A DNA stretch of 64,000 bases. Origin: Terriglobales bacterium. Lineage in GTDB: Bacteria > Acidobacteriota > Terriglobia > Terriglobales > Acidobacteriaceae. The DNA lies in the NCBI GenBank assembly GCA_035487355.1, contig DATHMF010000026.1, forward strand, positions 1-64,000, written 5' to 3'. Positions 17,101 through 26,988 of the stretch are shown piece by piece. Both the position numbers and the translations under genes were made by a program. Under the pieces are notes generated by a model. The model did no database searches, was not told the origin of the DNA, and worked only from the letters and a program-made list of their open reading frames with translations. How positions within the stretch are numbered: the stretch's first letter is position 1; each line of letters opens with the position of its first letter.

Positions 17101-17580
17101 GAGCTGAATTCCGGTTGGCTTTTGCCTTCCTTCGTGCCCTTTGTGTGCACCCTTCGTGTCCTTTGTGGTTAAGGCTTTTTCTGCGCGGTGCCAGGATGGT
17201 CCCATTGTGGTATCAAAAGCTTAATTTCTGGGCAAGCGTGGATTATCATCGCTTCTGAAAGTGTATCCAGCATCTAGAATGCGGGGGTATTCCCTCTACG
17301 GGTCTTTGAAAATTCGCAAAAGCAGTCTTCGGCACGAGAAATGCCCCCGCGGCTGATGCATATCTAGTAAACACCGCTGACCTGTAGCAAGTACCCACGG
17401 CGGCAGGCGACTTTCCCCAGTAAATACGCAGCGATCATGGCTGTTCCAACCGGTTCCAGATACTTGCAGCAAGTGGGGTGGGGGTAACGCCTTTTGGGAG
17501 GGAGCTGAAGATAACCAAAGAGTAATCAGTGGGAACTCCTGATACTTATCCAGTGTCTAACGTCTTAGTTGCTGACTGAC
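17101..17580. other. 480-base intergenic stretch
   Basis: Begins with a dispersed repeat copy (17125-17172, doubled CCTTCGTG...CTTTGTG units). The remainder shows no gene, hairpin terminator or promoter I can support. Confidence 0.4.
17125..17172. repeat. dispersed repeat family E, copy 2
   Basis: Contains CCTTCGTGCCCTTTGTG followed by CCTTCGTGTCCTTTGTGG and TTAA. The same string occurs at 9161-9186, at the end of dusB. Confidence 0.6.
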
Positions 17581-17985
17581 ATGCAGATGCCTCGACTTGC
17601 GCTCCGCTATATCCTGCCGCCGTTACAGCTATTGATTTTTCTGGCAGTGGCAATACCGGAGCATCGGGAGAGCGTAGCGAAGAATCCGAAGTCAGATTTC
17701 GAGTCCTTCGGATGCATCAAGCTTGACAGACATACCCATAGCCCGCCGGTATACGACCCCTTCGCCTATGAATGCTGGGGCGGCAATCCAGAACGCGTGG
17801 AAACTCTGAACTTACCCGTTACCATGCTCGCGATTTTCCTTATGCAGCACTCCGCTGGTTTGGGAGTAAGTCAGGTCAGGCTTTTCTACACAACTATGGT
17901 GATTGGCATTCCGTTGTTCTGGTATGGAGTCGGTTTTTTGATTGACCGCCGGCGTAACCGTGCTGCAGCGAAAAAGCCCTCGTGA
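17581..17985 (+). CDS. hypothetical membrane protein, 134 aa
   Basis: Three hydrophobic stretches: about 8-22 (ILPPLQLLIFLAVAI), about 83-95 (VTMLAIFLMQH) and about 107-125 (MVIGIPLFWYGVGFLIDRRR). That suggests a small integral membrane protein. The central part is hydrophilic with PPVYDPFAYECWGG. No family recognised. The ATG at 17581 is used; a TTG 12 bases earlier is possible. Moderate confidence because it stands alone and the upstream region has no clear promoter. Confidence 0.5.
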   Translation: MQMPRLALRYILPPLQLLIFLAVAIPEHRESVAKNPKSDFESFGCIKLDRHTHSPPVYDPFAYECWGGNPERVETLNLPVTMLAIFLMQHSAGLGVSQVRLFYTTMVIGIPLFWYGVGFLIDRRRNRAAAKKPS

Positions 17986-17992
17986 GGAAACG

Positions 17993-18982
17993 TTATTGGG
18001 CGGCGGCCCGGTGTCCCACTCCATCTGGCCTGGAATCGCGTGCGAAATTTATGAAATCCATCACATGGCGCTCATAGTCCGCACGTGCGTCGCTGATGGC
18101 GCTGCCGTGCCCCGCTCCGGGAACTTCCCACAAGATCACATTTGGATTCAGTTCATGAATCATGCGCGAATGCCGAATGGGAATATTGTCATCCTCCAGG
18201 CCGGCAATCAGAAGCACCGGCACTGAACTGTTGCGTAGCGCTGCTACGGGAGAGGCTTCTTCCAGATTGACTTTGTATTTCGACCGCGCATAGATCATTC
18301 CAAACTCAATGATGGGCCGCCCTACGGTCATGCCGAACCAAGGGCCCAGATGGAAAGGCTGGCCAATGCGGTCATAGCCGATCTCGCGGAAGCTGGCGTA
18401 AGGCGCCTCAGCAATCACGCCGCAAAAGCGCGGCTCACGCGCGGCCGCCTGCAATATGATTGCCGCTCCCATGGAAACGCCGGAGCCGAAAACACAGCCT
18501 CCCGCCGGTAGCTTATTCTTCAGCCAACTTACCCAGCGATGCACGTCGTCAGCTTCGAGTATTCCGAAAGTTGCCAGCTCGCCGCCGCTGGCGCCGTGGG
18601 CCCGCGAGTCCGGCATCAGAACGTTATAGCCGTGGCGCAGGAATAATTCTGCCTGGCCCGACATTCCTCTGCGCGTATCCCCCAGCCCGTGCAGAACAAT
18701 CACAGCGTTCCGGGTAGCACCGGAGTGCATGAAATACCAGGCGCGCAGTGTGACTCCGTCCTGGGCTTCAACCGAGACCTCTTGCGGCTCTCGGCCTGCC
18801 TTTTGATCTGATGACGCTTGCATCAGCCACGCTGGCGGAGCCAGAGCCATCGCACCCGGGTGCGGCTGGCGCAGGGTCATATCTACCAGAAACTTGGCGG
18901 CATAGGCGCAGAACGCCAGATAAAGCCCCAGGAATAGTGAAAGCCACAACAGGCGTCTTTTGGAAAAAATTGGCCGGCGCAT
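17993..18982 (-). CDS. alpha/beta hydrolase, membrane-anchored
   Basis: 329 aa. Residues 10-30 form an N-terminal membrane anchor. The hydrolase fold shows VIVLHGLGDTRRG (oxyanion side), PDSRAHGASGG, the nucleophile elbow GVSMG near 167-171, an Asp (EDD near 266) and GAGHGS with the catalytic His. It resembles the YqkD/BEM46-like peptidase or esterase group. It is a tandem paralogue of 19029-19973, 46 bases away on the same strand, sharing the LHGLGD, SMGAAI and FREIGYDR/FREAAYDR segments. Substrate unknown. Confidence 0.82.
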   Translation of the reverse strand: MRRPIFSKRRLLWLSLFLGLYLAFCAYAAKFLVDMTLRQPHPGAMALAPPAWLMQASSDQKAGREPQEVSVEAQDGVTLRAWYFMHSGATRNAVIVLHGLGDTRRGMSGQAELFLRHGYNVLMPDSRAHGASGGELATFGILEADDVHRWVSWLKNKLPAGGCVFGSGVSMGAAIILQAAAREPRFCGVIAEAPYASFREIGYDRIGQPFHLGPWFGMTVGRPIIEFGMIYARSKYKVNLEEASPVAALRNSSVPVLLIAGLEDDNIPIRHSRMIHELNPNVILWEVPGAGHGSAISDARADYERHVMDFINFARDSRPDGVGHRAAAQ

Positions 18983-19028
18983 AAAGTTAATCCTTCATAC
19001 GTAACTGGAGCCCGGAAAGTTCGGCGAT

Positions 19029-19973
19029 TCACGCCACAGGAATGACGGGCGTGATTGAATGCGCAGCAAAGAAAGCTCTTACCCTCTCCGTAAATTCCTG
19101 CGGATGCGTACGAAAAACCAGCGTGTGTTCCACCCCGGGAACAATCCACAATTCAGTCCTGGGGTTCGCTTGATGCAGTATCTGCGAATGCCGCAGCCGG
19201 AGATGAGTATCAGAGGCGCCATGAATGAGCATGATGGGAGTGGTAACCCCGGTGATTGCATTCCGAGGGCTCGCGCTCTGCAAGTCGAGCCGGTGCACAA
19301 TGCGTCCTTCAAGAAAAGCACCTTCGATGGCAGGTCGCAGCAATGTTTTCCCTAACCACGGACCAGCAGAAAATTGTTCGCTCACGCGGTCATACGCGGC
19401 CTCGCGGAAATCAGCAAACGAAGACTCCGCCACCACCGCGCAAAAGCGGTGCTCCACCTGCAAAGATTGCAGCAGGATCGCCGCCCCCATGGATTCTCCC
19501 AGGGCAAAAACGCACGTTGGATTTTTATTGGCTATGAGCCAATCAACCCACGCATGGACGTCGCCCGATTCGCGCAAACCATAGGTTGTTAGGCCGCTGC
19601 TGGCCCCGTTGCCGCGCGAGTCCGGCATAAGCACCGAATACCCGCTCTGCAGAAATATACCCATGTAGGGTTCTATACCGGCGCGGCTGTCGCCCAAACC
19701 GTGCAGCAGGAGCACAGCGCGTCCATTGGAAGCCGCGGGTTGAACATACCACGCTTCCAGATGAGTTCCGTCCTGGGACTGGATGGAAACATTTTGTAGC
19801 TGGCCTCCGCTGGTCTGTGCACTCTGCTCGGCAAGTTTTGTAAGTCTGGCGAGACGTTGTCCGCGGTGAATTCGTACCGGATGCAATGAGATTTCAGCCA
19901 GTGCAATTGTGCCTAACAGGTAGAGCAACACTGAAAACGCACCCACGCGAAATATACATTTTTTAATGGACAT
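19029..19973 (-). CDS. alpha/beta hydrolase, tandem paralogue
   Basis: 314 aa. It has an N-terminal hydrophobic segment (FSVLLYLLGTIALAEISL), VLLLHGLGDSRAG, PDSRGNGASSG, nucleophile elbow GESMGAA, HGASDTHLRLRHS with the acid residue, and VEHTLVF with the catalytic His. It is upstream of 17993-18982 in the same direction and likely arose by duplication. Both face the periplasm if the N-terminal segment is an anchor. Esterase, lipase and peptidase remain open. Confidence 0.82.
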   Translation of the reverse strand: MSIKKCIFRVGAFSVLLYLLGTIALAEISLHPVRIHRGQRLARLTKLAEQSAQTSGGQLQNVSIQSQDGTHLEAWYVQPAASNGRAVLLLHGLGDSRAGIEPYMGIFLQSGYSVLMPDSRGNGASSGLTTYGLRESGDVHAWVDWLIANKNPTCVFALGESMGAAILLQSLQVEHRFCAVVAESSFADFREAAYDRVSEQFSAGPWLGKTLLRPAIEGAFLEGRIVHRLDLQSASPRNAITGVTTPIMLIHGASDTHLRLRHSQILHQANPRTELWIVPGVEHTLVFRTHPQEFTERVRAFFAAHSITPVIPVA

Positions 19974-20072
19974 TTTTAGTGACAGTAGTTTGACATGTTT
20001 TCGGGCTCGGGGAAAATCAATTCATGAAATGGAGTTCCGCTGTTTCGATGACCGCAACTTGCGGAAGAAAGA

Positions 20073-20909
20073 CTACTTCCGCGCCGCCACCACGCGGGGA
20101 ATTCCCTGCAGGTCGTTGATGGTACGAACCTCGCGCCAAGTTTTCAATAAAGCGCGGACGGGCTCCTCGATAGAAAACCCAATTTCCATGACCAGCCAAC
20201 CACCGTCGCGCAGGCATTCATATGCTTGCGGAAGCAATCTCTGATAAATCTCCATGCCAGTGGGGCCGCCAAAAACCGCGACTTTGGGTTCGAACTCGCG
20301 CACCTCGCGCTGGGTTTTTTCGGGTTCGGCTTCGCTCACATAGGGCGGATTGGAAACTATAAAATCTAATTGCTGCGCTTGAAAGCCCGAGAGCAAGTCC
20401 GCCTGATGAAAGCGGATTCGCTCTGCAAAACCCAACCGGGCGGCGTTAGCGCGAGCTACTTCCAGGGCCTCGGCAGAAATATCGGCGGCTTCGATCTGTG
20501 CCAGCACGAGTTCGCTGGCCAACGCAATGGCAATGCATCCCGAACCGGTACCCACGTCAATAATTTTTAAATCTTGTTGTCCAGCCGCCAGCTCCAAAAC
20601 GGTCTCGATGATGTGCTCGGTCTCCGGGCGCGGGATGAGCACTGCCGGCGACACCAGCAGATCGAGCCCCCAGAACTCCTGGTGCCCGGTGATGTACTGT
20701 GCAGGCTTGCCTGTGGATCGCTCAGAAATGTAACCCGTAAAGCGGTTGTGCTCATCGGCAGTCAGCTCGCGCTCAGGATGCGCGTACAGATAAGCGCGGT
20801 CACAGCTTAGTGTGAACATCATCAGAGTTTCTGAATTCAAGCGCGGCGATCCCACGCTGTTAGCGGTGAGATGTTCGATGGCGGCAGCTAGAGCGGCTTT
20901 CAATTGCAT
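20073..20909 (-). CDS. prmC: peptide chain release factor N5-glutamine methyltransferase
   Basis: 278 aa. It methylates the Gln of the GGQ motif in release factors using S-adenosylmethionine. The SAM motif VGTGSGCIAIALA is near 115-128, and NPPYVSEAEP near 187 is the glutamine-binding NPPY signature. The N-terminal helical domain binds the release factor. It lies 71 bases downstream of prfA on the same strand, the usual pairing of enzyme and substrate. Confidence 0.94.
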   Translation of the reverse strand: MQLKAALAAAIEHLTANSVGSPRLNSETLMMFTLSCDRAYLYAHPERELTADEHNRFTGYISERSTGKPAQYITGHQEFWGLDLLVSPAVLIPRPETEHIIETVLELAAGQQDLKIIDVGTGSGCIAIALASELVLAQIEAADISAEALEVARANAARLGFAERIRFHQADLLSGFQAQQLDFIVSNPPYVSEAEPEKTQREVREFEPKVAVFGGPTGMEIYQRLLPQAYECLRDGGWLVMEIGFSIEEPVRALLKTWREVRTINDLQGIPRVVAARK

Positions 20910-20940
20910 GGAGAGCGTGGAGGATTACGAAAATCTAAGA

Positions 20941-20984
20941 TCAATGACCCGATGACTCAATGGCGCAATGACTCAATTCGTCAA
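20941..20984. repeat. dispersed repeat family B, copy 1
   Basis: Contains TCAATGACCCGATGACTCAATGG and a further CAATGACTCAATT. The same core, CAATGACCCGATGACTCAATG, recurs at 34401. It fills the gap between prmC and prfA. Confidence 0.6.
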
Positions 20985-22069
20985 TCTGCTGCGCTGGCGC
21001 CGTTCTCATCACCCTTGAGTTTTTCTGTCTGGTAATGCGTGGTCAGCGCATCAATAAAGGGTTGCAGCTTGCCATCCATCACGTCGGTCAACTGGTGCAT
21101 GGTCATGCCGATGCGGTGGTCGGTCACGCGGTTCTGCGGAAAGTTGTAGGTACGGATCTTTTCGCTGCGATCGCCGCTGCCCACCATCGCCCGGCGCTCC
21201 TTGGCCAGGGCGGCCTGCTGCTTTTCCTGCTCCATCTCATAGAGACGCGCGCGCAACACACGCATGCCCTTTTCGCGGTTCTTGATCTGCGATTTCTCAT
21301 CCTGGCAGCTAACGACGGTGTTAGTGGGCAGGTGGGTGATACGTACGGCAGAGTACGTTGTGTTGACTGACTGTCCGCCCGGCCCTGAAGAGCAGAAGGT
21401 ATCAATGCGCAGGTCTTTGGCTTCAATCTTGATGTCAACCTCTTCAGCTTCGGGGAGCACCGCTACCGTAATTGCCGAAGTATGCACCCGCCCCTGTTGC
21501 TCCGTCTGCGGGACGCGCTGCACGCGGTGCACGCCGCTCTCATATTTCAACTGCGAGTAGACTCGCTGGCCCTCGATGAGAGCAATCACTTCTTTCAGCC
21601 CGCCGACGCCCGACTCGGAGGTGGAAAGCACCTCCACCTTCCAGCGCTTGCCCTCGGCAAAGCGCGTGTACATGCGGAAGACCTCGGCGGCGAACAATGT
21701 GGCCTCGTCTCCGCCGGTTCCAGCGCGAATTTCCAGCACGATGTTTTTTTCGTCGTTGGGATCTTTGGGAAGCAGCAGGAACTTCAGCTCTTCTTCCACG
21801 CGGACCATGCGCTGCTCCAGGTTGGTCAGCTCCTCCTGCGCGTAGGCGCGCATTTCCTGGTCTTCTTCACCGGCGACTAAAGCCTTGCTCTCGTCAATGC
21901 CACGCTTCAGGTCTTTAAACTCGCGGAACTTTTCCACCACGGGCACAAGTTCGCTGTGCGCCTTGGCAGTCTTCTGGTATTTCGCCGAGTCATTGATGAT
22001 TTCCGGCGAGGCCAGCGCCTGCGTGAGTTCGTCGTAGCGGGCTTCGAGTTGTTCTAAACGCTCAAACAT
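20981..22069 (-). CDS. prfA: peptide chain release factor 1
   Basis: 362 aa, standard RF1 length. The GGQ motif that triggers peptidyl-tRNA hydrolysis is at 231-233 ([10 protein letters not shown]). The stop-codon recognition tripeptide of RF1 (PxT) is at 187-189 as PQT, within [25 protein letters not shown]2 would have SPF there. It recognises UAA and UAG, which matters here because a UGA is probably recoded in the peroxiredoxin gene and would be contested by RF2, not by this factor. Upstream lies a family A repeat. Confidence 0.96.
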   Translation of the reverse strand: MFERLEQLEARYDELTQALASPEIINDSAKYQKTAKAHSELVPVVEKFREFKDLKRGIDESKALVAGEEDQEMRAYAQEELTNLEQRMVRVEEELKFLLLPKDPNDEKNIVLEIRAGTGGDEATLFAAEVFRMYTRFAEGKRWKVEVLSTSESGVGGLKEVIALIEGQRVYSQLKYESGVHRVQRVPQTEQQGRVHTSAITVAVLPEAEEVDIKIEAKDLRIDTFCSSGPGGQSVNTTYSAVRITHLPTNTVVSCQDEKSQIKNREKGMRVLRARLYEMEQEKQQAALAKERRAMVGSGDRSEKIRTYNFPQNRVTDHRIGMTMHQLTDVMDGKLQPFIDALTTHYQTEKLKGDENGASAAD

Positions 22070-22076
22070 AAAAAAC

Positions 22077-22110
22077 AGTACTCAGTTGTCAGCACTCAGT
22101 ACTCAGTTGC
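22077..22110. repeat. dispersed repeat family A, copy 1
   Basis: Tandem-like units of CAGTACTCAGTTGTCAGCACT followed by CAGTACTCAGTTGC, just upstream of prfA. Related strings occur at 49791, 50859 and 62254. Confidence 0.6.
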
Positions 22111-22206
22111 AAGATCCCAGACTTCATTCTTAGCTTCCAGTGCCAAGAAACTCCCCGGCACGCGGAGTCGAAATCTTTCGACACCCGCGAACTCAGATTA
22201 CGACTG

Positions 22207-23250
22207 CTAGGCTATGATTAATTCCCCGCCGCGTGTTTTTTCCAGTTCCATGGCTTCATTCAAGGCGCGGATGGCGCATTCGACCTGGGCATCGGCGGGC
22301 GGTTGCGTGGTGATGCGTTGCAGCCACATTCCCGGCCGGGTCAAAAGCAAGAAGAGGGCGGAGCCCACGCCGCGTGAAGCACCAGCAGCAGCGCGCCGCT
22401 GAAGTTGCCCGGCAAAGCGGATCATCTCGTACGACACCGCCGCAATCACCGGCAGCAGGGCGATGCGAATTCCAAATCGCGCCCAGAATGTAGTTACCGG
22501 GATCAGGGTATAGACCACAATCGAGATCAGCATCACCGTCATCAGGAAGCTGGTGCCGCAGCGCGGATGATAGGTGGAATATTGCTGCACGTTTTCCGCG
22601 GTCAGGTCCTTGTGGTCTTCGAAGGCAAATACCGTCTTGTGCTCGGAGCCGTGATATTCGAAGACGCGGTGAATATCTTTAAAGCGCGAAATTCCCCAGA
22701 TAAAAAGCAGGAAGAGCGCGATGCGAATGGCGCCGTCTACTACGTTGAAGGCGATCTGGCCGGAAAATACGGCAAAGTGCCGTTTGAGTTCGGTGGCCGC
22801 CAGCAGGGGAATAAATTTATACATGAAGATAAAAAACGCTACCGAAAAGAGCACGTTCACGGCTGCCACCCAGCCACTGATTTCGATTTTCTGTTCCTTG
22901 TCTTTATCTTTGCTCTCTCCGGCTATTCCTTCGAGGGCCACATTGGCAGAAAATTTCAAGGCACGGAAGCCCAGACTCATGGCCTGCCCCAGTGTGGCAA
23001 TTCCGCGGACCAGCGGCCAGCCCAGCCATTTATGTTTTTCCGAGAGACGCTCGAGCGGTTCGCGATGCACTACAACTTCTCCGGAAGGATTGCGCACAGC
23101 AATTCCCCAGGCATGGGGCGTGCGCATCATTACGCCTTCCATCACCGCCTGGCCGCCGACCAGAGTTTCTTCGCCGCTTTCGAGCGCAGGAAGAAGCTGC
23201 AGCGTCGCCAGGAACCGTACAATTGTGGCCAAATATTTGAACATATACAC
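22207..23250 (-). CDS. DUF1385 family membrane protein (YqhQ-like)
   Basis: 347 aa. The N-terminus has GGQAVMEGVMMRTPHAWGIAVRNPSGEV, the hallmark of DUF1385 (YqhQ). Several membrane segments follow (about 135-160, 185-205, 250-300). YHPRCGTSF and EYHGSEHKTVFAFE are further conserved motifs. The family's function is unknown; in many genomes it sits beside prfA and prmC, as here. The extreme C-terminus (ECAIRALNEAMELEKTRG) is helical. Confidence 0.88.
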   Translation of the reverse strand: MYMFKYLATIVRFLATLQLLPALESGEETLVGGQAVMEGVMMRTPHAWGIAVRNPSGEVVVHREPLERLSEKHKWLGWPLVRGIATLGQAMSLGFRALKFSANVALEGIAGESKDKDKEQKIEISGWVAAVNVLFSVAFFIFMYKFIPLLAATELKRHFAVFSGQIAFNVVDGAIRIALFLLFIWGISRFKDIHRVFEYHGSEHKTVFAFEDHKDLTAENVQQYSTYHPRCGTSFLMTVMLISIVVYTLIPVTTFWARFGIRIALLPVIAAVSYEMIRFAGQLQRRAAAGASRGVGSALFLLLTRPGMWLQRITTQPPADAQVECAIRALNEAMELEKTRGGELIIA

Positions 23251-23356
23251 AGATTAGATGAGGGCAGGCAGTAATATGACACAGTGATTTCTGGCCGGGG
23301 TACTGCCGGGGAGTATTATCGCATTTTTTCAGGCTGAACCGCATCCCAAGAGCACT

Positions 23357-25141
23357 ATGCAGCAGTTCTCTCAAATCGCCGGTTCCATGGCGTGGACCAG
23401 CAAGAAGACGGAAAAAATCCGCCTGCTGGCCGAATACTTGAGCGCCAAGCCTGTGGATGAAGCCGCGCTGGCTGCGATTTTCTTTTCCGGGCGCGCTTTT
23501 CCTGCCTACGAAGAAACCACGTTACAAGTTGGCGGAACTTTGCTGTGGCGGCTGGCGGCAGAGATCGCCGGCGTTAGCGAAGCCGAGCTGCGTGACGCTT
23601 ACCGTCGTTATGGCGACTTGGGAGACGCGGTGGAAGAAGTCTTCAGTATGCGCAGGAGCAAGCCAGCCGCTCCCGGAATCTCTCTGACCGAGTTGGCTGA
23701 GTCGTTTCGCAACGTTGCCGCAGCTCGCGGCCCGTCGGCCAAATCGGAGGTCCTTCGCCGATTGCTGATCCGCGCCTCTCCCGCCGAAGCCAAATACATT
23801 GTCAAGATCATCTTAGGTGATTTGCGCATTGGCTCGAAAGAAAGCCTGGTGGAAGAGGCCATTGCAAAGGCTTTTGGTGTGAATGTAAAAGAAGTCCAGC
23901 GCGCCAACATGATGCTGGGCGATATCGGTGAAACCCTGCGGCTCGCGGCCGCACACAAACTGGCCGAGGCCCGCTTGCGGCTCTTTCATCCTATAGGCTT
24001 CATGCTGGCCAGCCCGGTGCAATCGGCGGAGGAAGCATTTGAGGCTTTTGGTTCAGAGGCGCAATTCGCTGTAGAAGATAAATACGACGGCATCCGCGCC
24101 CAGGCGCACACCGGCAGCAAAGACGGCCGCCGACTGGTGCGCATCTTCTCACGCACCCGTGACGAGGTTACTGAAAGCTTTCCCGAACTGGTACAACCTC
24201 TGGCTTCACTGCCAGGCGAATTGGTGCTTGATGGAGAGATCGTTGCCTGGGAGCAATTGCCTGACGGCGCCGGACGCGCCATGCCTTTTTCCGAACTGCA
24301 AAAACGGCTGGGAAGAAAGAAAGTCGCGGCTGCCTTGTTGGATAGCGTACCGGTTACTTATCTGGTTTTCGATGTTCTCTCCTGCGACGGCGAGCTCTTG
24401 ATTGATCATCCTTTGCGACAGCGTTACGAGGTCCTAAACTCCCGGCTCGCACTGCCTCGCAATTACGAGCAAGTGGCGATGATAGATCCGCAAGGCATGC
24501 TGGCATTTGGATCCTCGGGCGCCGCCGAAGACCGCAAAACAGAGATCATCCGCGCGCCTTTTACGCAGGCGACATCACCGAAAGAGTTGGAAGATCTGTT
24601 TCTCAAGGCGCGTGAGCGCGGCAACGAAGGCCTGATGTTGAAAGACCTGGAATCGTCTTACACCCCTGGCCGCCGCGGGCGGGCCTGGCTTAAATTAAAG
24701 CGCGAACTGGCCACACTCGATGTCGTGGTCACCGCCGCCGAGTACGGACATGGCAAGCGCGCAGGTGTGCTCAGCGACTACACCTTCGCCATCCGCGACG
24801 AACAGAATAGCAACAAATTGCTGAACATCGGCAAAGCGTACTCTGGCCTCACTGACGTTGAAATCGCAGAGCTGACGCGCTGGTTTCTGGAGCACACAAC
24901 CGTGGATGAAGGCTTTCGTCGGCAGGTCGAACCCAAGATCGTTCTGGAAGTCGCTTTCAACAACATGATGAAATCTGACCGCCATGAGAGCGGATTCGCC
25001 CTGCGCTTTCCGCGCATTCTGCGCATACGCACCGACAAGCTGCCGGAAGACATTGATACGCTGGCGACCGTGCACGAAATCTTTGCGCTGCAACACGGAG
25101 CTCGGGACTTTTCGCCGCGGATGAACGCGGATCAACCCTGA
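23357..25141 (+). CDS. ATP-dependent DNA ligase
   Basis: 594 aa, archaeal/LigB-type architecture: an N-terminal DNA-binding domain (1-210), an adenylation domain with KYDGIR whose Lys242 is the AMP acceptor, and motifs DGEIVAW, YLVFDVL, EGLMLKDLESSYTPGRR and WLKLKR. A C-terminal OB domain ends near 580. Most bacteria use NAD-dependent LigA for replication; this enzyme is probably accessory and used in repair. The last residues (RMNADQP) come from a sequence resembling the CGCGGAT-type intergenic repeats, suggesting that the stop codon was supplied by a repeat. Convergent with the next gene. Confidence 0.93.
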   Translation: MQQFSQIAGSMAWTSKKTEKIRLLAEYLSAKPVDEAALAAIFFSGRAFPAYEETTLQVGGTLLWRLAAEIAGVSEAELRDAYRRYGDLGDAVEEVFSMRRSKPAAPGISLTELAESFRNVAAARGPSAKSEVLRRLLIRASPAEAKYIVKIILGDLRIGSKESLVEEAIAKAFGVNVKEVQRANMMLGDIGETLRLAAAHKLAEARLRLFHPIGFMLASPVQSAEEAFEAFGSEAQFAVEDKYDGIRAQAHTGSKDGRRLVRIFSRTRDEVTESFPELVQPLASLPGELVLDGEIVAWEQLPDGAGRAMPFSELQKRLGRKKVAAALLDSVPVTYLVFDVLSCDGELLIDHPLRQRYEVLNSRLALPRNYEQVAMIDPQGMLAFGSSGAAEDRKTEIIRAPFTQATSPKELEDLFLKARERGNEGLMLKDLESSYTPGRRGRAWLKLKRELATLDVVVTAAEYGHGKRAGVLSDYTFAIRDEQNSNKLLNIGKAYSGLTDVEIAELTRWFLEHTTVDEGFRRQVEPKIVLEVAFNNMMKSDRHESGFALRFPRILRIRTDKLPEDIDTLATVHEIFALQHGARDFSPRMNADQP

Positions 25142-25196
25142 TTTAAGAGATGGTTCCAAGAGCGGCGCAAATGCCACCAGCCACCGATTATCAGGG

Positions 25197-25601
25197 CTAT
25201 GAAGACGCGGTGAAAGAAATCTCTTTCAAAACGTTCCCATCCGCATCCAGGACCTGTAATTTCCAGTTTCCCGCTTCGTGGATTGTCTTGCGCGACCAGG
25301 TTCGGCCCGGCGCCTTCAGTGGAATGTCGCTGGCCGTCTTCCCTTCGTGAATCCAACGATGGGTGATTTTCGTCCCCGCTGGAGCTTGGATTTTTGTCCA
25401 TCCCACAATTACGTCCCCGACCTTGGCAGTGGTCAATTCCTGTTGTGGCTCATAATCTTTAACGTTCTGGCAAAGCACCATCTTGAGCACTTGAACTCCA
25501 GATGCGGCCGGCTGTGTGGGTGCAGCTTTCTGCGCCTGGGCCGGTAGAGCCGCCCAAACCAATAACAACATCGCTACAACAAAGAAATGGCTGATCTTCA
25601 T
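25197..25601 (-). CDS. exported DUF2914-like protein
   Basis: 134 aa with a signal peptide (MKISHFFVVAMLLLVWAALPAQAQ). The mature part reads as a compact beta domain: VLKMVLCQNVKDYEPQQ, VIVGWTKIQAPAGTKITHRWIHEG, and a final GNWKLQVLDADGNVLKEISF. This is the DUF2914 pattern, which occurs in periplasmic proteins of unknown function. Monocistronic, convergent with the ligase and downstream of the CDF gene on the same strand. Confidence 0.75.
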   Translation of the reverse strand: MKISHFFVVAMLLLVWAALPAQAQKAAPTQPAASGVQVLKMVLCQNVKDYEPQQELTTAKVGDVIVGWTKIQAPAGTKITHRWIHEGKTASDIPLKAPGRTWSRKTIHEAGNWKLQVLDADGNVLKEISFTASS

Positions 25602-25673
25602 GATGCCCCCTTAATAATCTGTAATGCGGTTGGGATTATACGTCGGCTTGAGCAGCCTTGAAACTCTTTCAGA

Positions 25674-26702
25674 TTAATGAGTATGCCTGTGTCCGGCCCC
25701 GTGGGATTCGCCAACCGGAATCACGCAGCCATGTGCGACCTCACATACCACGTTCTCGAGTTGAATGGTGGTGTGATAGATGTGAAACGAATCGCGCAGG
25801 CGGTCATTCACCTCATGCAGAATAAGGTCGCTGGCCGAAACCGGGATATCAGCGATGCGGATGTGGCATGACAGAGCATGACTCTCTGAACCCAGGCTCC
25901 AAATGTGCAGGTCATGCACGTCGAGCACGCCCTCGATCCCCCGAATGGCCTGAGTCACGTGCTCCAGCTGCATGCCACGCGGAGTGCCTTCCAGCAGAAT
26001 GTGCAGTGTCTCGCGCACGATCCCGACGGCTGACCAGAGAATCAGAGCCGCGATGCCGAACGAGAGCGCCGGGTCAATCCAGTATTTGCCGGTCAGCATG
26101 ATTCCCCATCCACCCACGATCACCGCCGCGGTGGAGAGCGTATCGCCCAGCATGTGCAGAAACGCGCTGCGCAGATTCACATCTTTGCCGCTACGATAGA
26201 GCAGAAGCGCAATGATTCCGTTCATGAGCACACCCGCGGCGGCGGTAACGATCATGAGCGCGGAATGCACGGGCACGGGCTTGAACAAGCGCTGGGCACC
26301 CTCATAAAAAATGTAAATAGAGAGCGCCACCAGGGAAATGGCATTGACGAAGGCGGCAAGAACGCCGGCGCGCTGGTAGCCAAAGGTCTTGGTTGAAGTC
26401 GGCGGCCTGGTCTGCAAATAAACCGCGAATAACGAAAGCAGCAGGGCCAGAAAATCTGAGACGTTGTGCCCAGCTTCGGAGATCAACGCCAGACTGTTGC
26501 CGCGCACACCGGCAACCGCGGTGGCGACAATGTAAAGAAAAGTCAGGAGCAGGGAAATGCGTAGAATCCGCACTGCACCCTGGCTGGTTTTCGACTGCGG
26601 AGCTGCGGCATGCACATGCACGTTAGCTTTAATTTTACTTGAGATTCTGCTCTCATCGCGCTGATTCGAGGGGGCATTCCAACAGCCAAAGGTGGGAATC
26701 AC
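25674..26702 (-). CDS. cation diffusion facilitator (CDF) family transporter
   Basis: 342 aa with six membrane segments in the CDF arrangement. The metal site HNVSDF is near residues 78-83 (TM2) and its partner HMLGDTLS is near 184-191 (TM5), giving the HxxxD pair typical of Zn/Co exporters. A cytoplasmic C-terminal domain (about 240-325) follows. The His-rich end GAGHRHTH may bind metal. CDF proteins export zinc or similar divalent ions in exchange for protons. The start is a GTG at 26702 without a clear ribosome-binding site, so the first 40 residues are uncertain. Confidence 0.88.
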   Translation of the reverse strand: MIPTFGCWNAPSNQRDESRISSKIKANVHVHAAAPQSKTSQGAVRILRISLLLTFLYIVATAVAGVRGNSLALISEAGHNVSDFLALLLSLFAVYLQTRPPTSTKTFGYQRAGVLAAFVNAISLVALSIYIFYEGAQRLFKPVPVHSALMIVTAAAGVLMNGIIALLLYRSGKDVNLRSAFLHMLGDTLSTAAVIVGGWGIMLTGKYWIDPALSFGIAALILWSAVGIVRETLHILLEGTPRGMQLEHVTQAIRGIEGVLDVHDLHIWSLGSESHALSCHIRIADIPVSASDLILHEVNDRLRDSFHIYHTTIQLENVVCEVAHGCVIPVGESHGAGHRHTH

Positions 26703-26988
26703 GGTTCACACTTTTGGAACTGTTCGCAGCCTCAACTAAGGCGTGTTCGCTCGTCTGCCTTTGGCTTCGCTCTAAGCCTCCCGATTTCAGTCACTTGGTC
26801 AGCATGAAAAAATCAATCAGAAGCAATTGTCTGGCCCTTGATTTGCAACCTTGAATAGAGAGTCTGAACTTTTTTGTCTTTTTGTTTTTCCTGCTTTGCG
26901 CGCCCTTCGTCTGAGTGGAATCTCATGTCTTCCGCCTAAGGTGCGGAACGAATAAAGGAATTGCAATTTCTAACTTGGAGAACCCTTG

